Positions 25,622 through 34,444 are shown, numbered from the stretch's first letter. The stretch: DNA of 64,000 nt from Streptomyces zhihengii (GCF_016919245.1 NZ_JAFEJA010000001.1:248001-312000), one strand, 5' to 3'. Numbers and translations are program-made. The notes: generated by a model not told the origin, from the letters alone.

Positions 25622-25797
25622 GGATCCATGATGGTCCCGCCGCCGTGGCCGGGCAGCCCGGGCGGGAGCGGCGCGGGCCTCCTGCCGAGGCGGGGGCGGC
25701 GCGGGGCTCATGCCTCATACGGGAGCCGTGACGGGGACGGCGCGGGGCTCGCGCGGACGCCGTGACGGGGGCGGCCGGAGCGGGGTGGCGAAAATAT

Positions 25798-25830
25798 TTT
25801 TGCAGGGTCTGCACTTTTGCATATCATGCA
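25798..25830 (+). promoter_or_regulatory. TetR gene promoter with four TGCA half-sites; leaderless start
   Basis: TTGCAG (25798-25803), an 18-bp spacer and TATCAT (25822-25827) form a good promoter whose start site would fall at about 25834-25835, right on the GTG start. The word TGCA occurs at 25801, 25810, 25818 and 25827, and TGCATATCATGCA (25818-25830) is a perfect 5-3-5 palindrome. This fits autorepression by the TetR protein. Confidence 0.7.
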
Positions 25831-25834
25831 GCCC

Positions 25835-26692
25835 GTGACGGAGAAGAGTGCCGCGGGCAACGGTTTGCGGGAGCGCAAGAAGCGGGCGACCCGCGCCGCT
25901 CTCGTGGAGGCGGCGCTGCGGATCGCGGCGGAGCACGGGGCGGAGAACGTCACCGTGGAGACCGTCAGCGAGGCCGCGGGCGTCTCCCCGCGCACGTTCT
26001 TCAACTACTTCGACACCCGTGACGACGTGTTCGTCATGATCGACGCCGAGTCGAGCGCCCGGGTGCGCCGGGCCGTACGCGAGGCGCCGCCCGCCGTGCC
26101 GCCCCTGGAGGTGCTGCGCGACGCGCTCGCGGCCGAGCTGGCCGAGGTCGAGGAGCAGCACGAGCTGTGGGCGCTGCGCGCGGAGGTGCTGCACCGGTCG
26201 CCGCATCTGCTGGCCCGCAGCCTGGGCGCCCACATGGCCGACGAGCTCGACCTCGCCGACGTCCTGGCCGCCCGCATGGAGCACGCCGGGCCCGCCGCGG
26301 GCCCGGAAGCCGATCCCGCCCAGGGCCCCGGACACCCCGACAACCCCGCCGCGGGAGCAGCGCCGCCGGAGCACCCCGCGGGGACCGCCCCCGTGACGGA
26401 GGACCCCGGGGTCACCGCCGCCGGGCCGGAGCACCCCGCGGGGACCGCCGCGCCGCCCCTGGCGGGGGACGCGCAGGGCACGCCGGACCCCTGCACGGCG
26501 GGGCGGGACGGCGGGCCGGGCTCCGAGCTGTATCCGCGTCTGCTGGCCGCCGTGGGCGCCGCCGCCGTGCGGGTCGCCGTGGAGCACTGGTGCGCCCGGC
26601 GGGACCGGCTCGCCTTCACCGACGTCTTCCGCCGGACCTTCGACCTGCTCGCCGCCGGGCTGGCCCAGCCGCCCGGGGCGGGCGCCGACTGA
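25835..26692 (+). CDS. TetR-family transcriptional regulator
   Basis: 285 residues from the GTG at 25835, chosen because the promoter predicts a leaderless transcript and no ribosome-binding site precedes it; the ATG at 25826 is the alternative. The N-terminal helix-turn-helix is ENVTVETVSEAAGVSPRTFF followed by NYFDTRDDVF. The ligand domain is interrupted at about residues 147-230 by a Pro/Gly/Ala-rich insertion that includes two copies of PEHPAGTA. The gene runs into an MFS exporter 145 bp downstream, so it probably represses that exporter. Confidence 0.93.
   Translation: MTEKSAAGNGLRERKKRATRAALVEAALRIAAEHGAENVTVETVSEAAGVSPRTFFNYFDTRDDVFVMIDAESSARVRRAVREAPPAVPPLEVLRDALAAELAEVEEQHELWALRAEVLHRSPHLLARSLGAHMADELDLADVLAARMEHAGPAAGPEADPAQGPGHPDNPAAGAAPPEHPAGTAPVTEDPGVTAAGPEHPAGTAAPPLAGDAQGTPDPCTAGRDGGPGSELYPRLLAAVGAAAVRVAVEHWCARRDRLAFTDVFRRTFDLLAAGLAQPPGAGAD
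26369..26452 (+). repeat. Direct repeat within TetR ligand domain
   Basis: A block coding PEHPAGTA occurs at about 26369 and again at about 26427, inside a low-complexity insertion of about 80 residues in the TetR protein. Confidence 0.7.
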
Positions 26693-26837
26693 CCCCCTCC
26701 CCGCCGGACCGCCCACGACCGCCCCCGACCCGGGGCCGGCGGGCGGCCCCGCGATCCGGGACTGGTGGTTGCCTGGGGCATTCACCGCTCCCGGGACCTC
26801 CCCGACCGACAGCAACCGACCCACCGAGAGAGATGTC

Positions 26838-28520
26838 GTGACCGCAACACCGGCGCCCGCCGAGGCGCCACCCACGTCCATGACCGAACGCCAGATACTC
26901 CAGGCCATGTCGGGCCTGATGGCCGGCATGTTCGTCGCCATCCTGGCCGGCACCGTGGTGGCCAACGCGCTGCCCCGGATCATCGCCGACCTGGGGGCCA
27001 GCCAGTCGGCCTACACCTGGGTCGTCGTCTCCGAACTGCTCGCCATGACGGCCACCGTGCCGCTCTGGGGCAAGCTGTCGGACCTCTACAACAAGAAGCT
27101 GCTGCTCCAGCTCTCCCTCGGCATGTTCGTCGTCGGGTCGCTGCTGGCCGGCTTCTCCCACGGCGTCGAGCTGCTGATCTTCAGCCGCGTCGTCCAGGGC
27201 ATCGGCGCGGGTGGGCTGACCGCCCTGGCGCAGGTCGTCATGGCCGCCGTGATCCCGCCGCGGCGGCTCGGCAAGTACGCCGGCATCTTCGGCGCCGTCT
27301 TCGCCGTGGGCACCGTGGCCGGACCGCTGATCGGCGGTGTCATGGTGGACACCTCGTGGCTCGGCTGGCGCTGGTGCTTCTTCATCGGCGTGCCGTTCGC
27401 GCTGCTGGCGATCGTGCTGCTCCAGCGCACGCTCAAGCTGCCCACCGTCCGGCGCCGTGACGCCAAGATCGACTACCTGGGCGCGTTCCTGCTGGTCGCC
27501 GGTGTCTGCGCCCTGCTGATCTGGGTGTCGCTGGCCGGCAACAGCTTCGACTGGGCGTCCTGGCAGACCGCCGCGCTCACCGGTGGCGGTGTGCTCCTGC
27601 TCGCCGCCGCGGTCTGGGTCGAGGCGCGGGTGCCGGAACCGATCATCCCGCTCACGATCTTCCGCAACCGCACCGTCACCCTCACCACCGTCGCCAGCCT
27701 GCTGGTCGGCGTGGCCATGTTCGGCGGCACGGTCTTCCTGTCGCAGTACTTCCAGGTGTCCCTCGGCAAGTCGCCGACCGTCGCGGGCCTGATGAGCCTG
27801 CCGATGATCCTCGGCCTGCTGGTCTCCTCCACCATCGCGGGCCAGATCATCAGCGCCACCGGCCGGTGGAAGGTGTACCTGGTGGCCGGCGCGGTCGTGA
27901 TGGCGGCCGGGCTCGCGCTGCTCTCCACCATCGACGCGGACACCGGCTTCGGGCTGCTCAGCCTGTACATGGCCGTGCTCGGCATCGGTGTGGGTCTGCT
28001 GATGCAGAACCTCGTGCTCGCCGCGCAGAACGACGTCCCCGCGGCGGAGCTGGGCGCGGCGACCTCCGTGCTGTCGTTCTTCCGCAGCATGGGCGGGACC
28101 GTCGGCACCAGTGTGCTCGGCGCGATCCTGGCCAACCGGGTCGCCAGTGAGATGACCAAGGGCTTCGAGGAGGGCGGGATGGCCACCGCCGGCGGCGGGG
28201 CCGCCGGGCACGGGGCCGTCCCGGACATGTCGACCCTGCCCGAGCCGGTGCGCGCCGTCGTGGAGCACGCGTACGGGGTGGCCACCGCCGACCTGTTCCT
28301 GATCGCGACGCCGTTCGCGCTGCTGGCGCTGGTCGCGGTGGTGTTCATCAAGGAGAAGCCGCTGAAGACCACCAGCGGCATGGAGCGCCTCGCGGAGGAG
28401 GCGGCGGCCGCGGGCACCCCGGCCGCCGATGCCGCCGTCGCGGAGCCGGCCGCCGCCGGGACCGGGCCGCGCGAGGGCGGACCGGGCGCCGGCGGCACCG
28501 AGGCCGCCCGGGTCGGCTGA
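26838..28520 (+). CDS. MFS multidrug exporter, DHA2 family (14 TM)
   Basis: 560 residues from GTG 26838, with GAGAGAG upstream. EmrB/QacA-type features: motif D1 near the start (VVANALPRIIADLGASQSAY), motif A as GKLSDLYNKKLLLQ, motif C as AVGTVAGPLIGGVMVD, and a total of about 14 hydrophobic segments. These transporters pump drugs out using the proton gradient. The C-terminal 50 residues are an Ala/Gly-rich cytoplasmic tail. Preceded by a TetR gene and followed by a 40-bp perfect hairpin. Confidence 0.95.
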   Translation: MTATPAPAEAPPTSMTERQILQAMSGLMAGMFVAILAGTVVANALPRIIADLGASQSAYTWVVVSELLAMTATVPLWGKLSDLYNKKLLLQLSLGMFVVGSLLAGFSHGVELLIFSRVVQGIGAGGLTALAQVVMAAVIPPRRLGKYAGIFGAVFAVGTVAGPLIGGVMVDTSWLGWRWCFFIGVPFALLAIVLLQRTLKLPTVRRRDAKIDYLGAFLLVAGVCALLIWVSLAGNSFDWASWQTAALTGGGVLLLAAAVWVEARVPEPIIPLTIFRNRTVTLTTVASLLVGVAMFGGTVFLSQYFQVSLGKSPTVAGLMSLPMILGLLVSSTIAGQIISATGRWKVYLVAGAVVMAAGLALLSTIDADTGFGLLSLYMAVLGIGVGLLMQNLVLAAQNDVPAAELGAATSVLSFFRSMGGTVGTSVLGAILANRVASEMTKGFEEGGMATAGGGAAGHGAVPDMSTLPEPVRAVVEHAYGVATADLFLIATPFALLALVAVVFIKEKPLKTTSGMERLAEEAAAAGTPAADAAVAEPAAAGTGPREGGPGAGGTEAARVG

Positions 28521-28535
28521 CCCGGACCGCTCACG

Positions 28536-28575
28536 GGCGCCGGGTGTCTCCTGCCGGCAGGAGACACCCGGCGCC
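28536..28575 (+). terminator. Perfect 40-bp palindrome terminator
   Basis: Two 20-bp exactly complementary arms meet without a gap at 28555/28556, 15 bp after the exporter stop codon. The arms start GGCGCCGGGTGTCTCC. It is the strongest hairpin seen in the window and probably ends the exporter transcript. Confidence 0.85.
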
Positions 28576-28647
28576 GTCGTATCCGCGGCGCCGGGGCGAC
28601 AGGGGGGACAGGGGACGACGGCGCACCGCAGCGGGCCGGAGCGGGCC

Positions 28648-28789
28648 GGGGACGACGCGGTGCACGGCGGGCTGGAGCGGTACGGGCGCACGGCCGCACC
28701 GCGGTGCGCCAATGCGGGCCGGGGACGACGGTGCACGGCGGGGCGGAGCGGTACGGGCGCACGGCCGCACCGCGGTGCGCCAATGCGGG
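28648..28789. repeat. Two tandem copies of a 71-bp repeat
   Basis: Near-identical units at about 28648-28718 and 28719-28789 share TACGGGCGCACGGCCGCACC and an internal palindrome GCACCGCGGTGC. A weaker partial copy precedes them. They fill the gap between the exporter terminator and the acyl-CoA dehydrogenase stop; no gene is seen. Confidence 0.85.
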
Positions 28790-28859
28790 GCGGGCACACG
28801 GCCACGCCCGGCGGGCCGGTGCGGGCCGGGCACACCGCCCAGCACCGGCCCGTGCGCCG

Positions 28860-30581
28860 TTACGGCGCCATCTCGTACGTGCCCGAGAGGGACTCCACGC
28901 GCGCCCACACGCGTGCCGAGCGGTTCTCGTCGACGACCGGGCGGCGGACGGCGCCCAGCGCCCAGTCCTGCTGCGCGGCGGTGGCGGAGTCCTTGCCGTG
29001 GAGGTCGACGGCGTAGGCCGAGAAGTCGCGGACGAGCACGGCGAACAGCTCGTCGAGCACGTCCTCGTCGGTGCCCGTGGCGCCCGCCTGCTCCAGGACG
29101 AGCTGCCCGTGGACCACGAGGGCGAACAACTGGCCCACCGCCAGCAGCAGGTCGAGGTCGCGGCTCTGCTCCTCGCCGGGGGCGGCGGTGCGGACGAACT
29201 CGCACAGGGCGTCCGCCTGCTCGCGGAAGCGGGCGACGTTGGGCAGGTGCTTGTGGGCGTCGAAGGCCGGCCGCCAGTCGTGGAACCGGACCGAGCCCAG
29301 ACCGCGCGCGGGGCCCTGGCGGAAGAGGAAGCCGTCGTCGGCGGCGTCGTGGCGGGTGGGCACCGGCGGGAACTCCGCGGGGTCCAGCAGGTGGTTGCGG
29401 AGGAACTTCAGGATCAGCGCCAGGTTGACGTGGACCGTCCCCTCCAGCTTGGGCAGGCCGCGGATCTCGACGGCGGCCTGGCCGAAGTAGGTGTCCTTCT
29501 CGAATCCCTTGGCGGCGATGACGTCCCAGAGGAGGTCGACGACCTTCTCCCCCTCGGTCGTCACCTTCATCTTCGTCATCGGGTTGAAGAGGAGGTAGCG
29601 CCGGTCGTCCGGCCCGGCGGTGCGGAAGTAGTCGACGGCGCGGTCGCTGAAGAGCTTCATCCCGGCGAGCCGCACATAGGCGTCCGTCAGCTCGCGCCGC
29701 ACGTGCGGGAAGGCGGTGACGGGCCGGCCGTAGAGGATCCGGTTGTGGGCGTGGGTGACCGCCTCGTACATCGCGTGCTCGCAGATGCCGATGGAGGCGG
29801 TGCAGAGGTTGAACTTGCCGACGTTGACGGTGTTGAGCGCGGCGTCGAAGGCGGCCCGCCCGGTGTGCAGCACGTCCTGCGGCGCGACCGGGTAGTCCCG
29901 GAGGCGGAACTCGCTGACGTACTTGGAGGAGTCGACGACGTTCTTGACCAGGTGGTAGGCGTCGTGGCGGCTGTCGGCGGCGAAGAAGACGTAGCCGTCG
30001 GGGCCCTCCACATCGGTGCGGCGGCCGAAGACCGACACCAGGCCGGCCTTGTTGCCGTTGCCGATGTAGTACTTGGATCCGTTCGCCCGGAAGCCGCCCT
30101 CGCCGTCGGGCTCCAGCAGCATGTCCGTCGAGTAGATGTCGGCGCCGTGGGCCTTCTCCGACAGGCCGAAGGCGAACACCTCGCCCTGGGCGAGCAGGTC
30201 GGCGGCGCGGGCGCGGGCGGCCGCGTTGTCGCTCTGCCATACCGGCCCGAGGCCGAGGACGGTGACCTGCCAGGCGTACCAGTAGTCGAGGCCGTAGAAG
30301 CCGAGGATCTCGTTGAGGGCGGCGATCCTGGCGGTGTCCCAGCGCTTGTCCGGGTCGCCGGCCCCCTCGGCCTCGGGGGTGAGGAAGGTCGCGAACAGCC
30401 CCTCCCGGGCCGCGAAGTCGAGGAAGTCGCCCAGCCACGCGCGGGTGCGGTAGTCCTCGATCAGCCGCCGCTTGCCGCGGCTCTCGAACCAGTCGACCGT
30501 CGCGCGCAGCAGCCTGCGGGTCTCGGGGTCGAAGTGGGCCGGGTCGTAGGTGCGGGGGTTGAACAGCAGCGGGTCGCTCAT
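28860..30581 (-). CDS. Acyl-CoA dehydrogenase family protein (acyl-CoA oxidase-like)
   Basis: 573 residues from ATG 30581, longer than the usual 380-residue acyl-CoA dehydrogenase. The middle domain has FAFGLSEKAHGADIYSTDM and GSKYYIGNGNKAGLVSVFGR, the FAD-binding beta domain pattern, and the helical domain includes VNVGKFNLCTASIGICEHAM and TVHVNLALILKFLRNHLL. The size and layout resemble acyl-CoA oxidases or large ACADs that act on very long or unusual acyl groups. It is 65 bp behind the PadR regulator and shares its operator, so PadR probably controls it. Confidence 0.85.
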   Translation of the reverse strand: MSDPLLFNPRTYDPAHFDPETRRLLRATVDWFESRGKRRLIEDYRTRAWLGDFLDFAAREGLFATFLTPEAEGAGDPDKRWDTARIAALNEILGFYGLDYWYAWQVTVLGLGPVWQSDNAAARARAADLLAQGEVFAFGLSEKAHGADIYSTDMLLEPDGEGGFRANGSKYYIGNGNKAGLVSVFGRRTDVEGPDGYVFFAADSRHDAYHLVKNVVDSSKYVSEFRLRDYPVAPQDVLHTGRAAFDAALNTVNVGKFNLCTASIGICEHAMYEAVTHAHNRILYGRPVTAFPHVRRELTDAYVRLAGMKLFSDRAVDYFRTAGPDDRRYLLFNPMTKMKVTTEGEKVVDLLWDVIAAKGFEKDTYFGQAAVEIRGLPKLEGTVHVNLALILKFLRNHLLDPAEFPPVPTRHDAADDGFLFRQGPARGLGSVRFHDWRPAFDAHKHLPNVARFREQADALCEFVRTAAPGEEQSRDLDLLLAVGQLFALVVHGQLVLEQAGATGTDEDVLDELFAVLVRDFSAYAVDLHGKDSATAAQQDWALGAVRRPVVDENRSARVWARVESLSGTYEMAP

Positions 30582-30646
30582 GGTGCGGGCGCCTTCCGGA
30601 CGGGGTCGGTCGTGGTCGGGGGGAAGTCGGGGGTGCGGGCGGGCGC

Positions 30647-31216
30647 TCAGCCGCCGGGCCCGAGCCGGCGCAGGGTGTCCAGGACGTCGTCGAGCCAGGC
30701 GGTCATCATCCGTTCGTAGGCGATGCCGCCGCGCAGCACGGCGTGCTGGAGCTCCCGTCCGGGGTCGGGCGCCGCGCCGGGCGGCCCCTCGCCGGTGCCG
30801 GGCGGGAAGTCGCGTGCCTGCCCCGCGAGATAGTGGGCGAGCTGGTCCTCGTGCATCCGGCGGTGGCGTTCGACCTCGGCGATCAGTCCGGCCGGCTCGT
30901 CGAACGCGGCACCGCGGATCTTGACGGCGATCTCGTGGCGCACGCTCTCCGGTTCGATCGGTTCGTGGAGCCAGCCCGCGAGGGCGGAGCGGCCGGCCGG
31001 CGACACCGAGTACTCCTTCTTGTCCGGCCGCCCCTGCTGTGCCACGTCGAGCACGTCGACCCAGCCGTCGGCGGCCATGCGCTTGAGGACGCGGTAGATC
31101 TGCTGGTGGGTGGCGGTCCAGAAGTAGCCGATGGACCGCTCGAAGCGCCGGGCCAGCTCGTAGCCGGAGCCGGGCTTCTCCAGCAGGGAGACGAGGATCG
31201 CGTGCTCGAGGGCCAT
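30647..31216 (-). CDS. PadR-family transcriptional regulator
   Basis: 189 residues from ATG 31216. The N-terminal winged helix reads MALEHAILVSLLEKPGSGYE, then FWTATHQQIYRVLKRMAADG and the wing PDKKEYSVSPAGRSALAGWL, all typical of PadR. The C-terminal helical domain carries a short Pro/Gly insertion (PPGTGEGPPGAAPDPG). An 18-bp palindrome lies just upstream of the start. It heads an operon with the acyl-CoA dehydrogenase, so it probably represses that operon and responds to a phenolic or acyl ligand. Confidence 0.92.
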   Translation of the reverse strand: MALEHAILVSLLEKPGSGYELARRFERSIGYFWTATHQQIYRVLKRMAADGWVDVLDVAQQGRPDKKEYSVSPAGRSALAGWLHEPIEPESVRHEIAVKIRGAAFDEPAGLIAEVERHRRMHEDQLAHYLAGQARDFPPGTGEGPPGAAPDPGRELQHAVLRGGIAYERMMTAWLDDVLDTLRRLGPGG

Positions 31217-31229
31217 GCCGCGATCCTGC

Positions 31230-31247
31230 TATGCAACTCGTTGCATA
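31230..31247. promoter_or_regulatory. PadR operator palindrome
   Basis: TATGCAACTCGTTGCATA is an 8-2-8 palindrome 14 bp upstream of the PadR start codon. Position and symmetry fit autorepression. Confidence 0.7.
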
Positions 31248-31372
31248 GACAAGGGAGGCCCCGGGCCTGAGACACGCTTCACACGACGACGCCCCGCCAC
31301 GGCGGCCGGGGCACGGAGTGCGCCGGGCGTGGCGGGGCGGTCGGGGCCGGGGCGGGGCGGGCGGCCGTCCGG

Positions 31373-32512
31373 TCAGGAGGCGAGGGCGGCGCGGGCCGGT
31401 TCCGGGTCGGTCTCGGGGTCGGCGTCCGGACCGCCTTCCGGTCCGGAGGGCGGGTCGGTGAGCTGCTCGCGCACGTAGTTCCAGACCACCGCGATCAGCG
31501 CGGCGGCGGGGACGGCGAGCAGGCTGCCGACGATGCCGGCCAGGCTGCCGCCCAGGGTCACGGCGAGCAGGACCACACCGGCGTGGAGGCCCAGCCCGCG
31601 GCTCTGGATCATGGGCTGGAAGACGTTGCCCTCGAGCTGCTGCACCACGACGATGACGGCCAGCACGATCAGCGCGTCCGTCACACCGTTCGACACCAGC
31701 GCGATGAGCACGGCGACGAAGCCCGCGAACAGGGCGCCGATGATGGGCACGAACGCGCAGAGGAAGGTGAGCACGGCCAGCGGGAACACCAGCGGGACGT
31801 CCAGGACCCACAGTCCGATGCCGATGAGGACGGCGTCCAGCAGGCCGACCGCCGCCTGGGAGCGGACGAAGGCCCCCAGGGTGTCCCAGCCGCGCTCCGC
31901 CACGGTGGGGACGTCGGCCGCGAGGCGGCCGGGGAGCTGCCGGGCGAGCCACGGCAGGAAGCGGGGGCCGTCCTTGAGGAAGAAGAACATCAGGAAGAGC
32001 GCGAGGACGGCGGTCACCACGCCGTTGACCACGGTGCCCACGCCGGTGGCGAGGGTGGTGAAGATGCTGCCGACGCTGTCCTGGAGGCGTGCGGTCGCGG
32101 AGTCGAGCGCGGTGGTGATCTGGTCGTCGCCGATGTTCAGCGGCGGACCGGCGGCCCATTCGCGCACCCGCTGGATGCCCTCGACCACCCCGTCGGCCAG
32201 CTCGCCGGACTGCGAGGCCACCGGGACGGCGATCAGGGCGACGGCGCCGGCGGTGACCGCGAGGAACAGCACGGTGACCACGGAGGCCGCGAGGGCGGGC
32301 GGCCAGCCGTGCCGACGCAGGAAGCGTGCGAAGGGCCAGGTCAGCGTGGTGAGGAGCAGGCCGACGACGAGGGGCCAGACGACCGACCACATACGGCCGA
32401 GAAGCCAGAGCACCACCGCGGTCCCCACGAGGACCAGCAGCATCTCCATCGATATGCGCGCCGACGCACGGAGTGCGGCACGGGTTCTCGCAGGGCTCAA
32501 TGAGGCAGACAT
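31373..32512 (-). CDS. AI-2E family transporter
   Basis: 379 residues from ATG 32512. The pattern of about eight hydrophobic segments, with LLVLVGTAVVLWLLGRMWSV near the start and the conserved C-terminal segment VVVQQLEGNVFQPMIQSRGL followed by GGSLAGIVGSLLAVP, identifies the AI-2E/PerM family. Members export autoinducer-2 or act as Na+/H+ antiporters; function here is not known. The last 30 residues are acidic and Pro-rich. Confidence 0.93.
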   Translation of the reverse strand: MSASLSPARTRAALRASARISMEMLLVLVGTAVVLWLLGRMWSVVWPLVVGLLLTTLTWPFARFLRRHGWPPALAASVVTVLFLAVTAGAVALIAVPVASQSGELADGVVEGIQRVREWAAGPPLNIGDDQITTALDSATARLQDSVGSIFTTLATGVGTVVNGVVTAVLALFLMFFFLKDGPRFLPWLARQLPGRLAADVPTVAERGWDTLGAFVRSQAAVGLLDAVLIGIGLWVLDVPLVFPLAVLTFLCAFVPIIGALFAGFVAVLIALVSNGVTDALIVLAVIVVVQQLEGNVFQPMIQSRGLGLHAGVVLLAVTLGGSLAGIVGSLLAVPAAALIAVVWNYVREQLTDPPSGPEGGPDADPETDPEPARAALAS

Positions 32513-32637
32513 GCGGATCACCTTATGCGGCTCCGGACACCCCTCCTCGCCACGTCCGGGCCCCGGCAGCCCCCCGCCCCGGGACCGTGACCGGCCCCGG
32601 GGCGGGGGGAGTTGCCGGGCGGCGGTCCGGCGGCGGT

Positions 32638-33384
32638 TCAGCCGTCGAGCCGGCGCTCCGCGTAGACGGTGAGCGCGTCGCGGACGAACGCCGCCGTGCC
32701 CTCGGCGTGCCGGTCGTAGTGGACGCCGAAACGCGGGTCGCCGACGTAGAGTTCGCCGAGCCCGATGACGTAGGGGCGGGTGACGCGGACCGGTCCGGAG
32801 AGCCAGTCGCAGTGGCGCCGCGCGATGTCCTGGACCTCGTCGTCGTCCGGCGCCCGGCCCGCGGTGAAGGCCGCGGCGAAGTCGGCCGCGATGGCCTCCT
32901 GCCGTTCCTTGAAGCCGCGTTTCTCCTCGTCGGTGAGCGAGCGCCACCACCGGTCGCCGCTCGCGTAGGCCTCGCGGCCCCAGCGTTCGGTGACCTCCTG
33001 CTCGTACCGTGTGTGGTCGAAGCCGTCCAGTACTTCCTCGGGCATGAGCCGCTCTCCTCGCGTCGTCTTCTCCAGAGTGGTCCGCACGGCGGCGATCTGC
33101 CGTCCGATGCGTTCGCGTTCCTGTTCCAGCAGTTCCAGGTGTGTCCGCAGGGCCTCGGCGGTCTCCTGCTCCCCGGCGAGTACCTCGGCGATCGCCGGCA
33201 GCGACAGGCCGAGACGGCGCAGCAGCAGGATGCGCTGGAGGCGCACCAGCTCCTCCTGCCCGTAGTACCGGTAGCCGTTGCCGCCGACGCGGCTCGGGGC
33301 CAGCAGCCCGAGTTCGCCGTAGTGGCGCAGCGTCCTGCTGGTGGTGCCGGCGCGGCGCGCGATGTCCTGGATCGACCACTCCAT
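32638..33384 (-). CDS. MerR-family regulator with TipAS domain
   Basis: 248 residues from ATG 33384. N-terminal MerR helix-turn-helix (WSIQDIARRAGTTSRTLRHY), a coiled-coil dimer helix (LRTHLELLEQERERIGRQIA), and from about residue 115 a TipAS-type drug-binding domain (ERWGREAYASGDRWWRSLTD). TipA proteins bind thiopeptide and other antibiotics and activate their own promoter. The upstream promoter has a 19-bp spacer with an inverted repeat, the MerR signature, and predicts a leaderless mRNA. Confidence 0.92.
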   Translation of the reverse strand: MEWSIQDIARRAGTTSRTLRHYGELGLLAPSRVGGNGYRYYGQEELVRLQRILLLRRLGLSLPAIAEVLAGEQETAEALRTHLELLEQERERIGRQIAAVRTTLEKTTRGERLMPEEVLDGFDHTRYEQEVTERWGREAYASGDRWWRSLTDEEKRGFKERQEAIAADFAAAFTAGRAPDDDEVQDIARRHCDWLSGPVRVTRPYVIGLGELYVGDPRFGVHYDRHAEGTAAFVRDALTVYAERRLDG

Positions 33385-33391
33385 GACCGGA

Positions 33392-33423
33392 ACGGTAGAA
33401 GTTGACGTTGCGGCAAGGTCAAC
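33392..33423 (-). promoter_or_regulatory. MerR autoregulated promoter (leaderless)
   Basis: On the minus strand TTGACC and TACCGT (33397-33392) are 19 bp apart. GTTGAC-n-TTGC-n-GCAA-n-GTCAAC, a 23-bp palindrome with three asymmetric positions, covers 33401-33423. The expected start site falls within a base or two of the A of the ATG at 33384 and no ribosome-binding site is visible. Confidence 0.75.
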
Positions 33424-33619
33424 CCGGGCCGCCGGGAACGGGCGGGACCGCCGCCGGCCGCCCGGATTCACCGCCTCGGCACGACATGGGCGCAAGGTGT
33501 CCACCCGACGCTGTCATGCGCGTGACATTCTCCCGAGTTCGAACACCCCGGCCGTCCCGTCCGCGTCCGTGCTCCGCCGCCGGACGGGCGGCTCCGAACA
33601 GGAGAGGACTCCCCCACAC

Positions 33620-34444
33620 ATGTCCGCTCATCGTCCGACCACCCGCCGGCGCCGCCGGCGCTCGGCCGCCGTCCTGCTCGCCGTCGCCGCCGTGGCCGTG
33701 CCCTCGGCCGCCGTGGCGACCCAGCAGGACCACTCCCCCGCGGCGAGCGCGGCCACCGCCCTCGACGACACCTACTACCAGGACGCGCTCGGCAAGTCCG
33801 GCGCCGACCTCAAGGCCGCCCTGCACACCATCGTCGGCGAGCAGACCAAGCTCTCCTACGACCAGGTGTGGGACGCGCTGAAGACCACGGACGAGGATCC
33901 GGCCGACGCGTCGAAGGTGATCGACCTCTACACCGGCCGTTCCCTGCCGAAGTCCGACAACGGCGGCGGCGAGGACCAGTGGAACCGTGAGCACGTCTGG
34001 GCCAAGTCCCACGGCGACTTCGGCACGGCGACCGGCCCCGGCACCGACATCCACCATCTGCGGCCGACCGACGTCTCGGTCAACTCCACCCGCGGCAACA
34101 AGGACTTCGACAACGGCGGCGGCGAGGTCGGCGAGGCACCCGGCAACTACACCGACGACGACTCCTTCGAACCGCGCGACGCCGTCAAGGGCGATGTCGC
34201 CCGCATGATCCTCTACATGGCCGTCCGCTACGACGGCGACGACGGCTTCGCCGACCTCGAACCCAACGACCAGGTGGACAACGGCTCGGCTCCCGCGATC
34301 GGCCGCCTCTCGGTGCTCAAGCAGTGGAGCGCCGAGGACCCGCCCGACTCCCTGGAGCAGAACCGCAACGAGGCGATATTCGGCATCCAGAAGAACCGCA
34401 ACCCCTTCATCGACCATCCGGAATGGGTCGACTCGATCTGGTAG
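33620..34444 (+). CDS. Secreted endonuclease I family nuclease
   Basis: 274 residues. An Arg-rich n-region and hydrophobic core (SAAVLLAVAAVAVPSAAVAT) form a Sec signal peptide. The mature enzyme carries NREHVWAKSHGDFG and DIHHLRPTDVSVNSTRGNKD, the His/Asn metal-binding centre of the endonuclease I (EndA/NucM) family, and FIDHPEWVDSIW at the C-terminus. It is expected to degrade extracellular DNA or RNA with Mg2+. A GC hairpin follows the stop codon. Confidence 0.94.
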   Translation: MSAHRPTTRRRRRRSAAVLLAVAAVAVPSAAVATQQDHSPAASAATALDDTYYQDALGKSGADLKAALHTIVGEQTKLSYDQVWDALKTTDEDPADASKVIDLYTGRSLPKSDNGGGEDQWNREHVWAKSHGDFGTATGPGTDIHHLRPTDVSVNSTRGNKDFDNGGGEVGEAPGNYTDDDSFEPRDAVKGDVARMILYMAVRYDGDDGFADLEPNDQVDNGSAPAIGRLSVLKQWSAEDPPDSLEQNRNEAIFGIQKNRNPFIDHPEWVDSIW

